Positions 26,158 through 36,414 of a stretch of 64,000 bases of DNA are shown piece after piece. This stretch comes from Thermoactinomyces mirandus (GTDB lineage: Bacteria; Bacillota; Bacilli; Thermoactinomycetales; Thermoactinomycetaceae), in contig NZ_JACEOL010000002.1 in NCBI RefSeq assembly GCF_013868055.1, positions 62,001 through 126,000 on the forward strand, in the 5' to 3' direction. How positions within the stretch are numbered: position 1 is the stretch's first letter; each line of letters begins with the position of its first letter. A program made the translations under genes and the position numbers. The notes under the pieces were generated by a model. The model was not told where the DNA came from and did not search any database. It saw only the letters and a list, made by a program, of their open reading frames with translations.

Positions 26158-26547
26158 TTGGAAATTGTCCAGGTGGTGGGTCTCGGCCTGATCGCCACAT
26201 TTCTGATCCTCGCGGTTAAGGAACAGAAACCGGTATTTGCCTTTTCACTGGCGATGTTTGTCGGGATTGTCATTTTCATTTCTTTAGCCGGCAAAGTGGG
26301 TCAAGTGGTTGGTATTTTGCAAAATCTGGCACATCTTGCCCGGGTCAATGAACTGTTTCTGGAAACCATCCTCAAAATCATCGGTATCGCTTATATTGCC
26401 GAATTTGGAGCGCAGGTAACCCGGGATGCCGGACAGGACAGTATTGCGACAAAGATTGAACTGGCAGGAAAAGTTTTGATTATGGTGATGGCGATTCCCA
26501 TCATTACAGTGATTATCGAAACGATTATGCAAATTCTGCCCGCGTAA
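26158..26547 (+). CDS. spoIIIAD: stage III sporulation protein AD
   Basis: 129 aa multi-pass membrane protein of the SpoIIIA complex. TTG start supported by AGGAGG eight bases upstream. The segment ETILKIIGIAYIAEFGAQ is family-typical. Confidence 0.94.
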   Translation: MEIVQVVGLGLIATFLILAVKEQKPVFAFSLAMFVGIVIFISLAGKVGQVVGILQNLAHLARVNELFLETILKIIGIAYIAEFGAQVTRDAGQDSIATKIELAGKVLIMVMAIPIITVIIETIMQILPA

Positions 26548-26559
26548 GGATGTATGGGA

Positions 26560-27744
26560 ATGAAAAGAAAGTTCTTATTTTGCGTGATGTTCTTTTTCGT
26601 GATTTGGGTTCCTTTGGCTGCGGCAGAGGAAACCGGGGAAAAGCCGCCGGCGATCAATGAAGTGGTTCGTTCCCAGCTGGACCATTTGCAAACAGAGCAG
26701 GTGGAGAATTTCTGGAATCAATTGTCCAGGGATTATGGACAATATTTGGGTGGGCAGAATTCACGGGATCTTTTTGACTGGATTCTTTCGGGAAAAACAG
26801 AACTGAGTTTTAAAAGTGTAATAACGGGCTTGCTGCGATATTTTTTTCATGAGGTGCTTTATAACGGAAAGCTGTTGGGAAGCATCATTGTTCTAACCGT
26901 GTTCAGCATGCTCCTGCAAACACTGCAAACCGCCTTTGAACACAACCAGGTCAGCAAGGTGGCCTATGCCATTGTGTTCATGGTGCTGATTATTCTGGCG
27001 GTGAACAGTTTCCATGTGGCCGTTGAGTCCGCCAGGCTGGCAATTGGACGCATGATTGGATTTATGCTGGCCCTGATTCCCCTCATGCTGACATTGATGG
27101 TGACCATGGGAAATGTTGTTTCCGTAACACTTTTTCATCCCATGATCGTGTTCATGATTCACGTGATTGGAACATTTATCCATACCGTGGTTTTTCCATT
27201 GCTTTTCTTTTCAGCCATTTTAAGTATTATCAGCAGCCTTACGGACAAGTATAAAGTAAATCACCTGGCCGGATTGATGCAAAAAGTCGGGGTAACCTTG
27301 CTGGGCGGGCTGTTGGCCATCTTTTTGGGTGTAATCTCCGTTCAGGGAGCAACCAGTGCAGTTGCCGACGGGATCACGCTGCGAACAGCAAAGTATATTA
27401 CGGGCAATTTTGTCCCGATTATTGGCAGAACAATATCGGAAGCGGCGGATACAGTCATGAGCGCTTCCTTGTTGGTAAAAAACACGATTGGACTGGCTGG
27501 AGTTATCATTCTTCTGCTCATTTGCGCCTTTCCTGCCCTGAAAATTTTGTCGCTTGCCTTTATTTACAATTTTTCGGCAGCAATTATGCAGCCTTTGGGT
27601 AACAGTCCCATTATTGAAAGCCTGAATACAATCGGGAAGACACTCATTTTCATTTTTGCCGCCCTGGCCGCTGTGGGACTGATGTTTTTTCTGGCTGTGA
27701 CGATTCTGGTAACAGCCGGAAATATTTCAGCGATGATCAGGTAG
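26560..27744 (+). CDS. spoIIIAE: stage III sporulation protein AE
   Basis: 394 aa polytopic membrane protein with an N-terminal signal sequence (FCVMFFFVIWVPLAAAEE) and about eight helices, the largest channel subunit. The ATG at 26560 is preferred (AAGGA nine bases upstream) over the one at 26554. Confidence 0.95.
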   Translation: MKRKFLFCVMFFFVIWVPLAAAEETGEKPPAINEVVRSQLDHLQTEQVENFWNQLSRDYGQYLGGQNSRDLFDWILSGKTELSFKSVITGLLRYFFHEVLYNGKLLGSIIVLTVFSMLLQTLQTAFEHNQVSKVAYAIVFMVLIILAVNSFHVAVESARLAIGRMIGFMLALIPLMLTLMVTMGNVVSVTLFHPMIVFMIHVIGTFIHTVVFPLLFFSAILSIISSLTDKYKVNHLAGLMQKVGVTLLGGLLAIFLGVISVQGATSAVADGITLRTAKYITGNFVPIIGRTISEAADTVMSASLLVKNTIGLAGVIILLLICAFPALKILSLAFIYNFSAAIMQPLGNSPIIESLNTIGKTLIFIFAALAAVGLMFFLAVTILVTAGNISAMIR

Positions 27745-27752
27745 GTGTCGAC

Positions 27753-28427
27753 ATGATCTCCTGGATGAGCGATTGGCTAAAACAAATTGTACTGCTTGTT
27801 CTGATAGCTACTTTTATCGATCTGCTTTTGCCAAACAGCCGCCTGGACCGGTATGTGAAACTGGTTATGGGACTCTTGATCGTTATGGCCATCCTGTCGC
27901 CGATTTTTGGGCTGCTCTCGGATGATCTTGATCTGGAATCACTGGCTTTTCTCCCTTCTGCGCCTGCGTTTTCGCCATTGGATTCGATGGAAGAAATTGA
28001 ACAGAAGAGTGAAGCCTTGAAGCAGGAGCAACAGCAAATGGTGCGACAGCAAGCGGAACAGAAAATCAGCCAATCCATAAAAGCCGGACTGGAAAAGCAC
28101 TTTCCTGTTGAGGTGAAAAAGTCTGAAGTAAGATTGCGGATGGGTGACGATACAGGCGGAAATGAAGTGGAAAGGGTGAGCGTTTCCATTCTGCCGCAAG
28201 AATCGGATTCAAAAACGGGCATGAAGCCGGTTGAGCCCGTATACATTGATTTGGATCCGGCGGTTTCGGCGCCAAAAAAGGAAACGGAACCGGACGTCAG
28301 GCCGCTCAAACAGGATGTGATGCGCTATATTGAGAAGAATTGGGAAGTACCGATGGAAAATATTGATGTGGAGATCTATCGACAGAAAGAAACCTCTCTT
28401 GTTGATCACCGGGTTTACCTGACCTGA
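27753..28427 (+). CDS. spoIIIAF: stage III sporulation protein AF
   Basis: 224 aa. Two N-terminal helices (residues about 8-48) and a ring-forming extracytoplasmic domain with the RBM fold, preceded by a Gln/Glu-rich helical linker near 85-110. Confidence 0.93.
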   Translation: MISWMSDWLKQIVLLVLIATFIDLLLPNSRLDRYVKLVMGLLIVMAILSPIFGLLSDDLDLESLAFLPSAPAFSPLDSMEEIEQKSEALKQEQQQMVRQQAEQKISQSIKAGLEKHFPVEVKKSEVRLRMGDDTGGNEVERVSVSILPQESDSKTGMKPVEPVYIDLDPAVSAPKKETEPDVRPLKQDVMRYIEKNWEVPMENIDVEIYRQKETSLVDHRVYLT

Positions 28428-28448
28428 ACAATGGGGGTGAAAAAGGAT

Positions 28449-29072
28449 ATGCTAAAAAAATTATGGCAAAAGTGGGAGCAAAAATGGCAAGGGGATGAAA
28501 AACAGAAAAAGCGTTTTGGATGGATTCTCATTTTGGGGGCTTCCGGATTGGCAATCATGATCATTTCCCAATTTGTCCAGGTGAGAGAAGCTTCCTTGCC
28601 GCCGGGAAAAAATGTATCCTCTGACACAGAAGCGGAAGCAAAACCGGCATCTTCTTCAAACGAAGAGGATTCGATGGTTCAATATGAGCAAATGTATGAA
28701 GAAGAACTGGAGCAGGTGCTGAGCAAGATTGTCGGGGTTGATGATGTTTCCGTCATTGTCAATCTGGATTCCACGGCAGAAGAAGTTGTGCAAGTGGATA
28801 AGCGGGAGTCGCGCCAGATAACAACCGAGACGGACAAAAACGGGGGAAAGCGTTCCATTACCCAGGATACGGAAGATCAGAAAACAGCTTATTACCGTGG
28901 TGAAAATGGGGAAAAGCCGGTAGTGATCAAGAAGTTGAAACCGGAAGTCCGGGGCGTGCTTGTTGTGGCCCGCGGGGTGGAAAATCTGAAAGTAAAAGCA
29001 ATCGTATTGGAAGCAGTCCAGAGAACTCTGGATGTGCCCATACACCGGATTTCCGTGCTGCCAAAAGGATAA
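28449..29072 (+). CDS. spoIIIAG: stage III sporulation protein AG
   Basis: 207 aa. One transmembrane helix (WILILGASGLAIMIISQFV), a low-complexity linker, then the RBM ring-forming domain (LEQVLSKIVGVDDVSVIVN). Start moved to the ATG at 28449 because GGGGGTGA lies eight bases before it. Confidence 0.94.
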   Translation: MLKKLWQKWEQKWQGDEKQKKRFGWILILGASGLAIMIISQFVQVREASLPPGKNVSSDTEAEAKPASSSNEEDSMVQYEQMYEEELEQVLSKIVGVDDVSVIVNLDSTAEEVVQVDKRESRQITTETDKNGGKRSITQDTEDQKTAYYRGENGEKPVVIKKLKPEVRGVLVVARGVENLKVKAIVLEAVQRTLDVPIHRISVLPKG

Positions 29073-29087
29073 AAGGAGGAAAAACGG

Positions 29088-29648
29088 ATGTCAGTCAACA
29101 AACAAACTGTATGGTTGGTTACCATGTTGTCAGTGATGGTGGTTTTATCCGCCTACTATATTGTAACGGGTCCGGTTGAACCGGCCAGACAGGTTGCGCA
29201 AACTGCCAAGGAAACGGATTCGGATGTCAATGTGAATATCAAACCGATTGATGAACCGGTTTCATCAGATAAGAAAACGGAAGAGATGCTGGAGCAGGCC
29301 AACAGCGACTTTTTTGTGGGGTATCAGTTGCAACGCAGCACTTTAAGGCAAAAAATGGTTGAAGAGTATATGCAGGTTTTGACCAATCCCAAGTCTTCGG
29401 AAAAAGAACTGGAAGAAGCAAATCAGAAGATCCAGCAGCTGATGAAAATTGACAATCAGGAAACGGTTTTGGAAGAGCTGATCCGCAAAGAAGGATATAA
29501 GGACGCCGTTGTTGTTACAAACAATCCTCATGTGGATGTAATCGTGCAAAGTGAAAAGCTGAGCAAAAAGCAGGTGGTTCGACTAATCAGCCTGGTCCGT
29601 CAGCATTTGCAGGTTGATCCGCAAAATGTTTCTGTAGCTTATCGATAA
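29088..29648 (+). CDS. spoIIIAH: stage III sporulation protein AH
   Basis: 186 aa. An N-terminal helix anchors the protein in the mother-cell membrane; the C-terminal YscJ/FliF-like domain (about 95-186) binds forespore SpoIIQ across the septum. AGGAGG precedes the ATG. Last gene of the operon. Confidence 0.95.
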   Translation: MSVNKQTVWLVTMLSVMVVLSAYYIVTGPVEPARQVAQTAKETDSDVNVNIKPIDEPVSSDKKTEEMLEQANSDFFVGYQLQRSTLRQKMVEEYMQVLTNPKSSEKELEEANQKIQQLMKIDNQETVLEELIRKEGYKDAVVVTNNPHVDVIVQSEKLSKKQVVRLISLVRQHLQVDPQNVSVAYR

Positions 29649-29679
29649 GTTGCGAAATTAGGAATATTGAGACTTGACC

Positions 29680-29709
29680 CCGGTTTCATATTGAAACTGG
29701 TTTTTTTTT
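29680..29709 (+). terminator. terminator of the spoIIIA operon
   Basis: CCGGTTTCA (29680-29688) and TGAAACTGG (29692-29700), then nine T. Confidence 0.93.
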
Positions 29710-29842
29710 AATCATCAATTTTATTGGGAAAAATAAATGGAACCAGTTATTTGCAGAGTAAAAAGCTAGTCAAAAAACTGAAAATAAGTTATGCTATTAA
29801 CAATGTGATTAAGTAAAGGTATATGTTAAGGGGGAACAGAAT

Positions 29843-30382
29843 ATGAAATTCAGACCTTATGAGATTCGTGAACTTGTTCGCTTAATCGATGAGTCGAATA
29901 TTGAAGAGTTTGAAATCGAGTATGAAGGAAACAAATTGGTGATCAAAAAGTCGGGGGCAAGAACCAATGCAGCTCCGGCCGTACAGGCGGCAGTGGCACA
30001 GCCGGCAGTTGAACCCGCTCCCGTCCAGTCTGCTTCGGCACCAAAGGCACCGGTTCAGGAAGCGGTAACCCTGCCGGAAACCGGCGCAAAGCAGGAACCC
30101 GCTCCCGGAGTTCAGGACGAACAAACTGAAGATGATTCAAACTTACATAAAATTGTATCTCCTATGGTTGGAACATTCTATCGCGCTCCTGCTCCTGACG
30201 CTGATCCTTATGTAAAAGAAGGGGATACCGTCCAATCCAGCACAATTGTTTGTATTGTAGAAGCGATGAAACTGATGAATGAAATCGAAGCAGAAGTTAA
30301 TGGCACCATTGCCAAGGTGCTGGTAGAAAATGGACAATTGGTTGAATATGGGCAGCCTTTGTTTTTAGTAAAAACAACATAA
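29843..30382 (+). CDS. accB: biotin carboxyl carrier protein of acetyl-CoA carboxylase
   Basis: 179 aa. Helical N terminus, an Ala/Pro/Gln-rich linker (about 40-95), and a biotinyl domain with EAMKLMNE (biotinylated Lys143) and [19 protein letters not shown]. Carries CO2 between AccC and the carboxyltransferase for malonyl-CoA synthesis. GGGGG before the ATG. Pairs with accC 24 bases on. Confidence 0.97.
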   Translation: MKFRPYEIRELVRLIDESNIEEFEIEYEGNKLVIKKSGARTNAAPAVQAAVAQPAVEPAPVQSASAPKAPVQEAVTLPETGAKQEPAPGVQDEQTEDDSNLHKIVSPMVGTFYRAPAPDADPYVKEGDTVQSSTIVCIVEAMKLMNEIEAEVNGTIAKVLVENGQLVEYGQPLFLVKTT

Positions 30383-30406
30383 ATCAACCGCGGAAGGAGG
30401 ATAACA

Positions 30407-31774
30407 ATGTTTAATAAAGTCTTGATCGCTAACCGCGGTGAAATCGCTGTAAGGGTTATACGCGCATGCCGGGAACTGGGAATCCGAACCGTCGCTGTTT
30501 ATTCGGAAGCTGACCGTGACGCATTGCATGTCACCCTGGCGGATGAATCTTATTGTATTGGTCCTGCCCCGAGCAAGGACAGTTATCTGAACATGACCAA
30601 TATTATCAGTACGGCTACGCTGGTTGGTGCCGATGCGATTCACCCGGGATACGGATTTTTGTCTGAGAATACCGATTTTGCCGAATTATGTGCCGCATGC
30701 AATATTACATTTATCGGTCCATCACCGGAAGCCATTCAAAAAATGGGGGATAAAACGACTGCGCGCGAAACCATGAAAGCGGCCGGAGTTCCGGTTGTCC
30801 CCGGTTCAGAAGGGGTTATCGAAGATTTGGACAAGGCCGTGGCAACCGCCAAAGAAATCGGTTTTCCCGTAATTGTGAAAGCAACAGCCGGCGGCGGCGG
30901 AAAAGGAATGCGCATTGTCCATCATGAAGATGAATTGAAACGTGCCATCAATCTTGCCCAAAAAGAGGCAGAAGCCAACTTTGGCAATCCCGGGGTTTAC
31001 CTGGAGAAATTTTTAACTGAGCCCCGTCACGTTGAAATACAGGTTCTCGCCGATCAATATGGCAATGCCGTTCATCTGGGAGAACGCGACTGTTCCATTC
31101 AACGACGTTATCAAAAGCTGGTTGAAGAAGCGCCATCTCCGGCATTGAATCCGGAATTGCGTGAGCAGATGGGTGAAGCGGCGGTCAAAGCGGCCAAGTC
31201 GGTAAATTACTCGGGGGCCGGTACGGTTGAGTTCCTTTTGGATCAGGATGGCAGTTTTTATTTCATGGAAATGAATACCCGGATTCAGGTTGAGCATCCT
31301 GTTACTGAGTTTGTTACCGGTGTTGACCTGGTCAAGGAACAGATCAGGGTTGCAGCCGGTGAAAAACTCACCCTGAGGCAAGAAGATATAAAAATTGACG
31401 GATGGGCCATGGAATGCCGGATCAATGCTGAAAGACCGGATAAGAATTTCATGCCATCACCGGGCAGGATCAACTTTTATTTGCAGCCGGGAGGCAACGG
31501 CGTACGGGTTGACAGTGCTTGTTATCAGGGCTACACAATTCAGCCATTTTATGATTCAATGGTTGCGAAGCTGATTGTTTGGGGAAAAGATCGTAATGAA
31601 GCGATTAGGCGTATGAATCGCGCCTTGAAGGAATTTGTGATTGATGGAATTCATACGACAATCCCCTTCCACCTGAAACTGTTGCAACATCCTCAGTTTA
31701 TCAGTGGAGATTTTAACATTCGCTTCCTTGAACAAAATAATCCAAACGAGGAGAGTTCAAACAAAAATGAGTGA
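30407..31774 (+). CDS. accC: biotin carboxylase subunit of acetyl-CoA carboxylase
   Basis: 455 aa ATP-grasp enzyme that carboxylates AccB. Motifs: [18 protein letters not shown] at the start, [14 protein letters not shown] (ATP lid), [18 protein letters not shown] (metal and bicarbonate site). AAGGAGG precedes the ATG. It overlaps the next gene by eight bases. Confidence 0.97.
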   Translation: MFNKVLIANRGEIAVRVIRACRELGIRTVAVYSEADRDALHVTLADESYCIGPAPSKDSYLNMTNIISTATLVGADAIHPGYGFLSENTDFAELCAACNITFIGPSPEAIQKMGDKTTARETMKAAGVPVVPGSEGVIEDLDKAVATAKEIGFPVIVKATAGGGGKGMRIVHHEDELKRAINLAQKEAEANFGNPGVYLEKFLTEPRHVEIQVLADQYGNAVHLGERDCSIQRRYQKLVEEAPSPALNPELREQMGEAAVKAAKSVNYSGAGTVEFLLDQDGSFYFMEMNTRIQVEHPVTEFVTGVDLVKEQIRVAAGEKLTLRQEDIKIDGWAMECRINAERPDKNFMPSPGRINFYLQPGGNGVRVDSACYQGYTIQPFYDSMVAKLIVWGKDRNEAIRRMNRALKEFVIDGIHTTIPFHLKLLQHPQFISGDFNIRFLEQNNPNEESSNKNE

Positions 31775-32168
31775 AGCCTACGAGCATGAAAACAATTCCA
31801 TTGGCAAAATTGAGATTGCGCCGGAAGTCATCCAGATCATTTCCGGGATTGCCGCCGACTCTGTGGAAGGTGTCATTGGTCTGAGCGGGGGTGCCACAGC
31901 CAATATCAACCAGCTTCTGGGACGCAAGAATTTGAGGAAGGGAATTCATGTAGACCTTGGAGATCAACTCTCTGTCCAGTTGGCGATTGTCGTGCAATAT
32001 GGCTACAATATCCCTGATGTTGGCCGCAAGGTACAGGAAGAAGTAAAAGCAGCGATTGAAAATATGACGGGTCTTTTTGTTGACAACGTATCTGTGCGGG
32101 TCGATGGAATTAAAATGCCGTCTGCCGATAACAGGGAAAATGAAACAGGCAGTCCACGCGTCCAGTAA
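31767..32168 (+). CDS. yqhY: Asp23/Gls24 family protein (YqhY)
   Basis: 133 aa from the ATG at 31767, which starts inside the accC end. Core [21 protein letters not shown] and [20 protein letters not shown] are family signatures. YqhY in B. subtilis sits after accBC and influences acetyl-CoA carboxylase activity; the same order holds here. The AGGAG site is a little far (about 13 bases). Confidence 0.9.
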   Translation: MSEAYEHENNSIGKIEIAPEVIQIISGIAADSVEGVIGLSGGATANINQLLGRKNLRKGIHVDLGDQLSVQLAIVVQYGYNIPDVGRKVQEEVKAAIENMTGLFVDNVSVRVDGIKMPSADNRENETGSPRVQ

Positions 32169-32295
32169 GAAAAAAGAAAGTATAATAAGACATTTCAGGT
32201 TAAAATAAGAAGGGTTATATTTTGTGACCTGACCAGTCATGGATAACAGGACCGGGCTCTAAAAGCTCGGGTTTCTTTTTGGAGGAAGGTTTTTA

Positions 32296-32709
32296 ATGAG
32301 CAGAAGAACCGTTAGGGAAAAAGTTATTCAAACTTTATATGAATGCGAATTTCATACGGATCGAAGGCAGGAGGTTGTCGTTTCACGAAGTACTCAGATA
32401 GATGAAAAGGAACGGCCGTTTTTTCTGCATCTGGCTGAAGGAGTTATGAGTCGTGTATCCCAATTGGATGATGCCATTCGTCCTTATTTGAAAAAAGGGT
32501 GGTCTGTGGAAAGATTGTCTACCGTAGACAAAATGGTTTTGCGCCTGGCCGCCTTCGAACTCCTGTATGAACTGACGCCGCAGGGAGTGGTGATCAATGA
32601 AGCGGTGGAGTTGGCAAAATCGTTTGGGGGAGAAGATTCCGGCCGGTTTGTAAATGGCATTTTGGGAAAGCTGGCGAAAAACCGCCCGACACAGGGCACG
32701 GAAGCTTAG
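32296..32709 (+). CDS. nusB: transcription antitermination protein NusB
   Basis: 137 aa all-helical protein that binds NusE on rRNA boxA. RRTVREKVIQTLYECEF near the N terminus; DKMVLRLAAFELLYELTP and INEAVELAKSFGGEDSGRFVNGILG near the end, all typical. GGAGGAAGG precedes the ATG. Confidence 0.95.
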   Translation: MSRRTVREKVIQTLYECEFHTDRRQEVVVSRSTQIDEKERPFFLHLAEGVMSRVSQLDDAIRPYLKKGWSVERLSTVDKMVLRLAAFELLYELTPQGVVINEAVELAKSFGGEDSGRFVNGILGKLAKNRPTQGTEA

Positions 32710-32734
32710 ACCGTTAGTGAAGAGGATGGTTTGA

Positions 32735-32767
32735 GAAAGGGGAGCCTTTTTGTGGCCTCCTTTTTTA
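32735..32767 (+). terminator. terminator after nusB
   Basis: GGGGAG near 32739 pairs with CTCC before T6 (32756-32766), loop CCTTTTTGTGGC. Confidence 0.7.
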
Positions 32768-32885
32768 TAAAGTGTTGAAATAGTTTGTTTTTCATTAATT
32801 TAAGGTAGCCTTTACATAAAATAAAGAACAATATAAACTGAACAATAACAGGCCCATTAACTTTTAATGTTAGGAAGTGAGTTTA

Positions 32886-33740
32886 TTGGCTTACCAACTA
32901 ATTAATGGAAAACAAATTGCCAAGGAAATCCGGTTGGAACTGAAACATGAAGTTGAGCAGTTAAAAGCTGAAGGATTACAGCCTGGTCTGGCCGTGATCC
33001 TGGTAGGAAACAATCCGGCTTCCGAGACTTATGTAAGAGGAAAAATTCGTGCATCGGAAGAAATCGGAATTCACTCCCAATTGATTCGAATGAATGATAC
33101 AATTACACAAGAGGATTTGTTGAGCAAGGTTCGCGAATTAAATGAAGATCCGAATATACATGGCATATTGGTACAATTGCCTCTTCCGGACCATATCAAT
33201 CCGGATAAAGTGATCGAAGTCATCTCCCCATCCAAAGACGTAGACGGGTTTACACCCATTAACATGGGGAAACTGGTCATCGGCCAAAGAGGTCTTCTGC
33301 CCTGCACACCTTACGGAATTATGCAAATGCTGGATCGAACGGGAATTTCGCTTGAAGGCAAACATGCTGTTGTAGTCGGCCGCAGCAATATCGTGGGTAA
33401 GCCGATGGCGATCCTGTTGCAACAAGCCAATGCGACCGTAACCTTATGTCATTCCCGGACTGTTGATTTGCCGCATTATACCCGCCAGGCGGACCTCATC
33501 ATTGCGGCCGTGGGCAAACTCAATCTGATTACAAAAGAGCATGTCAAACCGGGTGCCGTGGTCATTGACGTAGGGATGAACCGCAATGACGCCGGCAAAC
33601 TGGCGGGTGATGTCAATTTTGAAGAAGTTGCTCCGTTAACCTCTGCCATCACTCCTGTACCAGGTGGAGTGGGACCGATGACGATTGCCATGCTCATGAA
33701 AAATACCGTATCTGCCGCAAAGGCGATTTGGCAGCGTTAG
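32886..33740 (+). CDS. folD: methylenetetrahydrofolate dehydrogenase/cyclohydrolase
   Basis: Bifunctional one-carbon enzyme making 10-formyl-THF. 284 aa from a TTG start eight bases after AGGAAG; the GTG at 32877 lies inside that site. Signatures: [27 protein letters not shown] and [17 protein letters not shown], with [16 protein letters not shown] at the end. Confidence 0.96.
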   Translation: MAYQLINGKQIAKEIRLELKHEVEQLKAEGLQPGLAVILVGNNPASETYVRGKIRASEEIGIHSQLIRMNDTITQEDLLSKVRELNEDPNIHGILVQLPLPDHINPDKVIEVISPSKDVDGFTPINMGKLVIGQRGLLPCTPYGIMQMLDRTGISLEGKHAVVVGRSNIVGKPMAILLQQANATVTLCHSRTVDLPHYTRQADLIIAAVGKLNLITKEHVKPGAVVIDVGMNRNDAGKLAGDVNFEEVAPLTSAITPVPGGVGPMTIAMLMKNTVSAAKAIWQR

Positions 33741-33766
33741 GGCGAATTGGAAAAAGATTTTAAGAG

Positions 33767-33803
33767 GAGGCACTTCCGTGTTTTTTGGAAAGCCTCTTTC
33801 TTT
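33767..33803 (+). terminator. probable terminator after folD
   Basis: GAGGC (33767-33771) and GCCTC (33792-33796) with an inner TTCC/GGAA, then TTTCTTTC. Confidence 0.6.
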
Positions 33804-33855
33804 CGTGGAGAGTTGTGAATGGTCTGATATTTCTTGTGCAAAGTGAGGGGAAGTT

Positions 33856-35220
33856 ATGTTCCGTGAGCCGGAACGAAACGTTTGGTCCGTATCCGATCTG
33901 GTTGAATACCTCTATACAAAACTCAATATGGATGAACAACTGCAAAAGATCTGGCTGGAAGGTGAAATCACCAATTTCTCCCGCCACAGCAAAAGCCGCC
34001 ACATGTATTTTACAATAAAAGACGAACGGGCAGCGATCGATGCCGTTATGTTTGCCGGAAACAACCGTCGTTTAAGATTTCAGCCCAAAAACGGGGATCG
34101 TGTGTTGGTACGGGGTTATGTTTCCTTATACATGAAAGACGGCCATTTGCAGATGTATGTACAGGATATGCGATTAAGCGGAATGGGGGATCTGTATGTC
34201 GCTTTCCAGCGGCTGAAGGAACAGTTGATGACCGAAGGGCTGTTTGATCAACCCAAAAAACCGTTGCCCAAATATCCGCGCAAAGTGGGGGTAATTACCT
34301 CTGCCAGCGGGGCGGCTGTTCGTGATATTATTGTAACGATAAAACGGCGTTATCCAATTGCATCTATTCTTCTGTATCCGGTACCCGTTCAGGGAGATCA
34401 GGCTGCTTCGCAAATTGCAAGAGCGATTGACCGTATGAATGAGTTGAATGAAGCAGATGTGATTATCGTTGGCAGAGGCGGCGGATCTCTGGAAGAATTG
34501 TGGGCTTTTAATGAGGAAGTGGTTGCACGGAGTATACACCGGTCCCTTTTGCCTGTTGTTTCAGCTGTTGGACACGAAACGGATTTCACGATCAGCGATC
34601 TGGTTGCTGACAGACGCGCTCCAACTCCCACTGCTGCCGCCGAACTGGTGGTTCCGCAGATTGAAGAACTAAGGAATCAGGTAAAGCAGTATACCCACCG
34701 CTTGATCAAATCGCAGTTTTCCTTGTTGGTCCGCCTGAAAGACCGTTTTGAGAGCAAGGTGAATCGTGCCGTCTTCAAAGATCCCAAAGCGCGTCTGTAT
34801 CAATATACCCAACGGCTTGATCACATGGAGACTCGTCTTGAGCATACCATGCACAGAATACTCGCAAACAAGGACAGAAGGCTGGGAGAGGCAAAGTTGC
34901 AACTCAAGTCTTGTCATCCAGCGCAAGAATTGTCTAAACTGAATGAGCGACTGTCGCTTTTGATCAGGGATTGTTGCACCCATATGGCCCAGCAGGTAAA
35001 AACGCAAAAGCAGATGTACCAACATCAATTGGCTCAATTGGATGCACTTAGCCCTTTGAGAGTGATGCAAAGAGGATATTCGCTGGTATATCGTTTTGAT
35101 AGTGATCAATTGGTCAAGTCGGCCCGGCAAATGAAATCGGGCGATCTGATTCGGGTGCGTCTGGCAGATGGGCAGTTAAAGTGCCAGGTGTGGAGATCGG
35201 AGGGGGAAAACGATGAGTGA
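33856..35220 (+). CDS. xseA: exodeoxyribonuclease VII large subunit
   Basis: 454 aa. N-terminal OB fold (about 5-105), catalytic domain with VGRGGGSLEELWAFNEE and DRRAPTPTAAAELVVPQ, and a long coiled-coil region (about 300-420) that binds XseB. GAGGGGAAG precedes the ATG. It overlaps xseB by eight bases. Confidence 0.96.
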   Translation: MFREPERNVWSVSDLVEYLYTKLNMDEQLQKIWLEGEITNFSRHSKSRHMYFTIKDERAAIDAVMFAGNNRRLRFQPKNGDRVLVRGYVSLYMKDGHLQMYVQDMRLSGMGDLYVAFQRLKEQLMTEGLFDQPKKPLPKYPRKVGVITSASGAAVRDIIVTIKRRYPIASILLYPVPVQGDQAASQIARAIDRMNELNEADVIIVGRGGGSLEELWAFNEEVVARSIHRSLLPVVSAVGHETDFTISDLVADRRAPTPTAAAELVVPQIEELRNQVKQYTHRLIKSQFSLLVRLKDRFESKVNRAVFKDPKARLYQYTQRLDHMETRLEHTMHRILANKDRRLGEAKLQLKSCHPAQELSKLNERLSLLIRDCCTHMAQQVKTQKQMYQHQLAQLDALSPLRVMQRGYSLVYRFDSDQLVKSARQMKSGDLIRVRLADGQLKCQVWRSEGENDE

Positions 35221-35473
35221 TGCCAAGGATTTGTCCGCTCTGGAGTCGATGCAATTCGAGGAAGCGATGCAACGGCTCGAAGAAGTGGTACAAAAACTGG
35301 AGAAAGGGGATACACCTCTGGAACAGGCGATCCAATTGTTTGATGAAGGGATGAAATTGGCCCAAATTTGCGGAAAAAAACTGGAATGGGCTGAACATCA
35401 GGTGGAGATGCTTGTCAAAGAAAATGGGGAATGGCTGAAAAAGCCATTTGAAATAGAGGAGGATTCGGAATAA
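35213..35473 (+). CDS. xseB: exodeoxyribonuclease VII small subunit
   Basis: 86 aa helical hairpin with FEEAMQRLEEVVQKLEKGDT and ALIDEGMKL-like AIQLFDEGMKLAQIC, typical XseB. Coupled to xseA in front and abutting ispA behind. Confidence 0.95.
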   Translation: MSDAKDLSALESMQFEEAMQRLEEVVQKLEKGDTPLEQAIQLFDEGMKLAQICGKKLEWAEHQVEMLVKENGEWLKKPFEIEEDSE

Positions 35474-36370
35474 GTGCAATCCATTACATCATATATAAAG
35501 GAACAAGCAGAAATGGTTCATCAGGCCCTGGATGAATATATGGAAAAGATGGACAGCCTGCCTTCCGTTTTGCGTGAATCGATGCGCTATTCTTTGCTCG
35601 CCGGGGGAAAACGCTTGCGTCCTGTTCTGGTGCTTGCAACGGTTGAGTCACTCGGGGGAAACCCTGCCAAAGCACTGCCGTTTGCCTGTGCAGTAGAAAT
35701 GATTCATACTTACTCCTTGATCCACGATGATTTGCCAAGCATGGACAACGACGATTACCGGAGGGGAAAGCTTACCAACCACAAAGTATTTGGCGAAGCA
35801 CAAGCCATTTTGGCCGGCGATGCCCTGTTGACCGAAGCGTTTGGCCTCTTGGCTTCAGGTGCAAAGGAAGCAGCTTTGCCGGGTGACGTTGCCCTGACTA
35901 TAATCGAAGAAGGTGCCCGGTGTTCAGGAGCGCGTGGCATGGTTGGAGGGCAGGTGGACGATCTGTTAAGCGAGAACAGGCAGATTGGCATCGATGAACT
36001 GGAGAGCATCCACAAGCGAAAGACAAGCGACCTGATTGTTTTTTCCGTTCGGATCGGAGCCTATTTGTGTCGGGCAAGGCCCCTGTTGATGGATGCATTG
36101 ACGTGTTTTGCCCAACAGCTTGGACTGGCCTTTCAGATCCAGGATGATATTCTCGATGTAACCGGTTCTCAGAAAGTGTTGGGAAAACCGGCGGGGAGCG
36201 ATTTGAAATTGAACAAGGCGACTTATCCGGCATTGCTTGGATTGGAAGAATCAAGAAGAAAATTGAAAGAAACTACAGATGACGCCAAAAAGCAAATTGC
36301 CAACATTCCTGGTCTTTCTCCCGAAAAGTTGCTGGAGATTGCCGATTATTTGCTGTCACGCGACCATTAA
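35474..36370 (+). CDS. ispA: farnesyl/geranyl diphosphate synthase
   Basis: Condenses IPP with allylic diphosphates. 298 aa. First aspartate-rich motif DDLPSMDNDD near residue 85-94 and second DDILD near 225. GTG start just after the xseB stop, with GGAGG about 11 bases upstream. Isoprenoid partner of dxs, which lies beyond the OLE RNA. Confidence 0.95.
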   Translation: MQSITSYIKEQAEMVHQALDEYMEKMDSLPSVLRESMRYSLLAGGKRLRPVLVLATVESLGGNPAKALPFACAVEMIHTYSLIHDDLPSMDNDDYRRGKLTNHKVFGEAQAILAGDALLTEAFGLLASGAKEAALPGDVALTIIEEGARCSGARGMVGGQVDDLLSENRQIGIDELESIHKRKTSDLIVFSVRIGAYLCRARPLLMDALTCFAQQLGLAFQIQDDILDVTGSQKVLGKPAGSDLKLNKATYPALLGLEESRRKLKETTDDAKKQIANIPGLSPEKLLEIADYLLSRDH

Positions 36371-36398
36371 GGCAAAACATGCTAAAGAGAGTACCATA

Positions 36399-36407
36399 TG
36401 CTATAAT
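36399..36407 (+). promoter_or_regulatory. extended -10 promoter for OLE RNA
   Basis: TGCTATAAT is a perfect extended -10 (TG-n-TATAAT). No good -35 is seen, as expected for this class. The predicted start is near 36414. Confidence 0.7.
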
Positions 36408-36414
36408 AAAATAT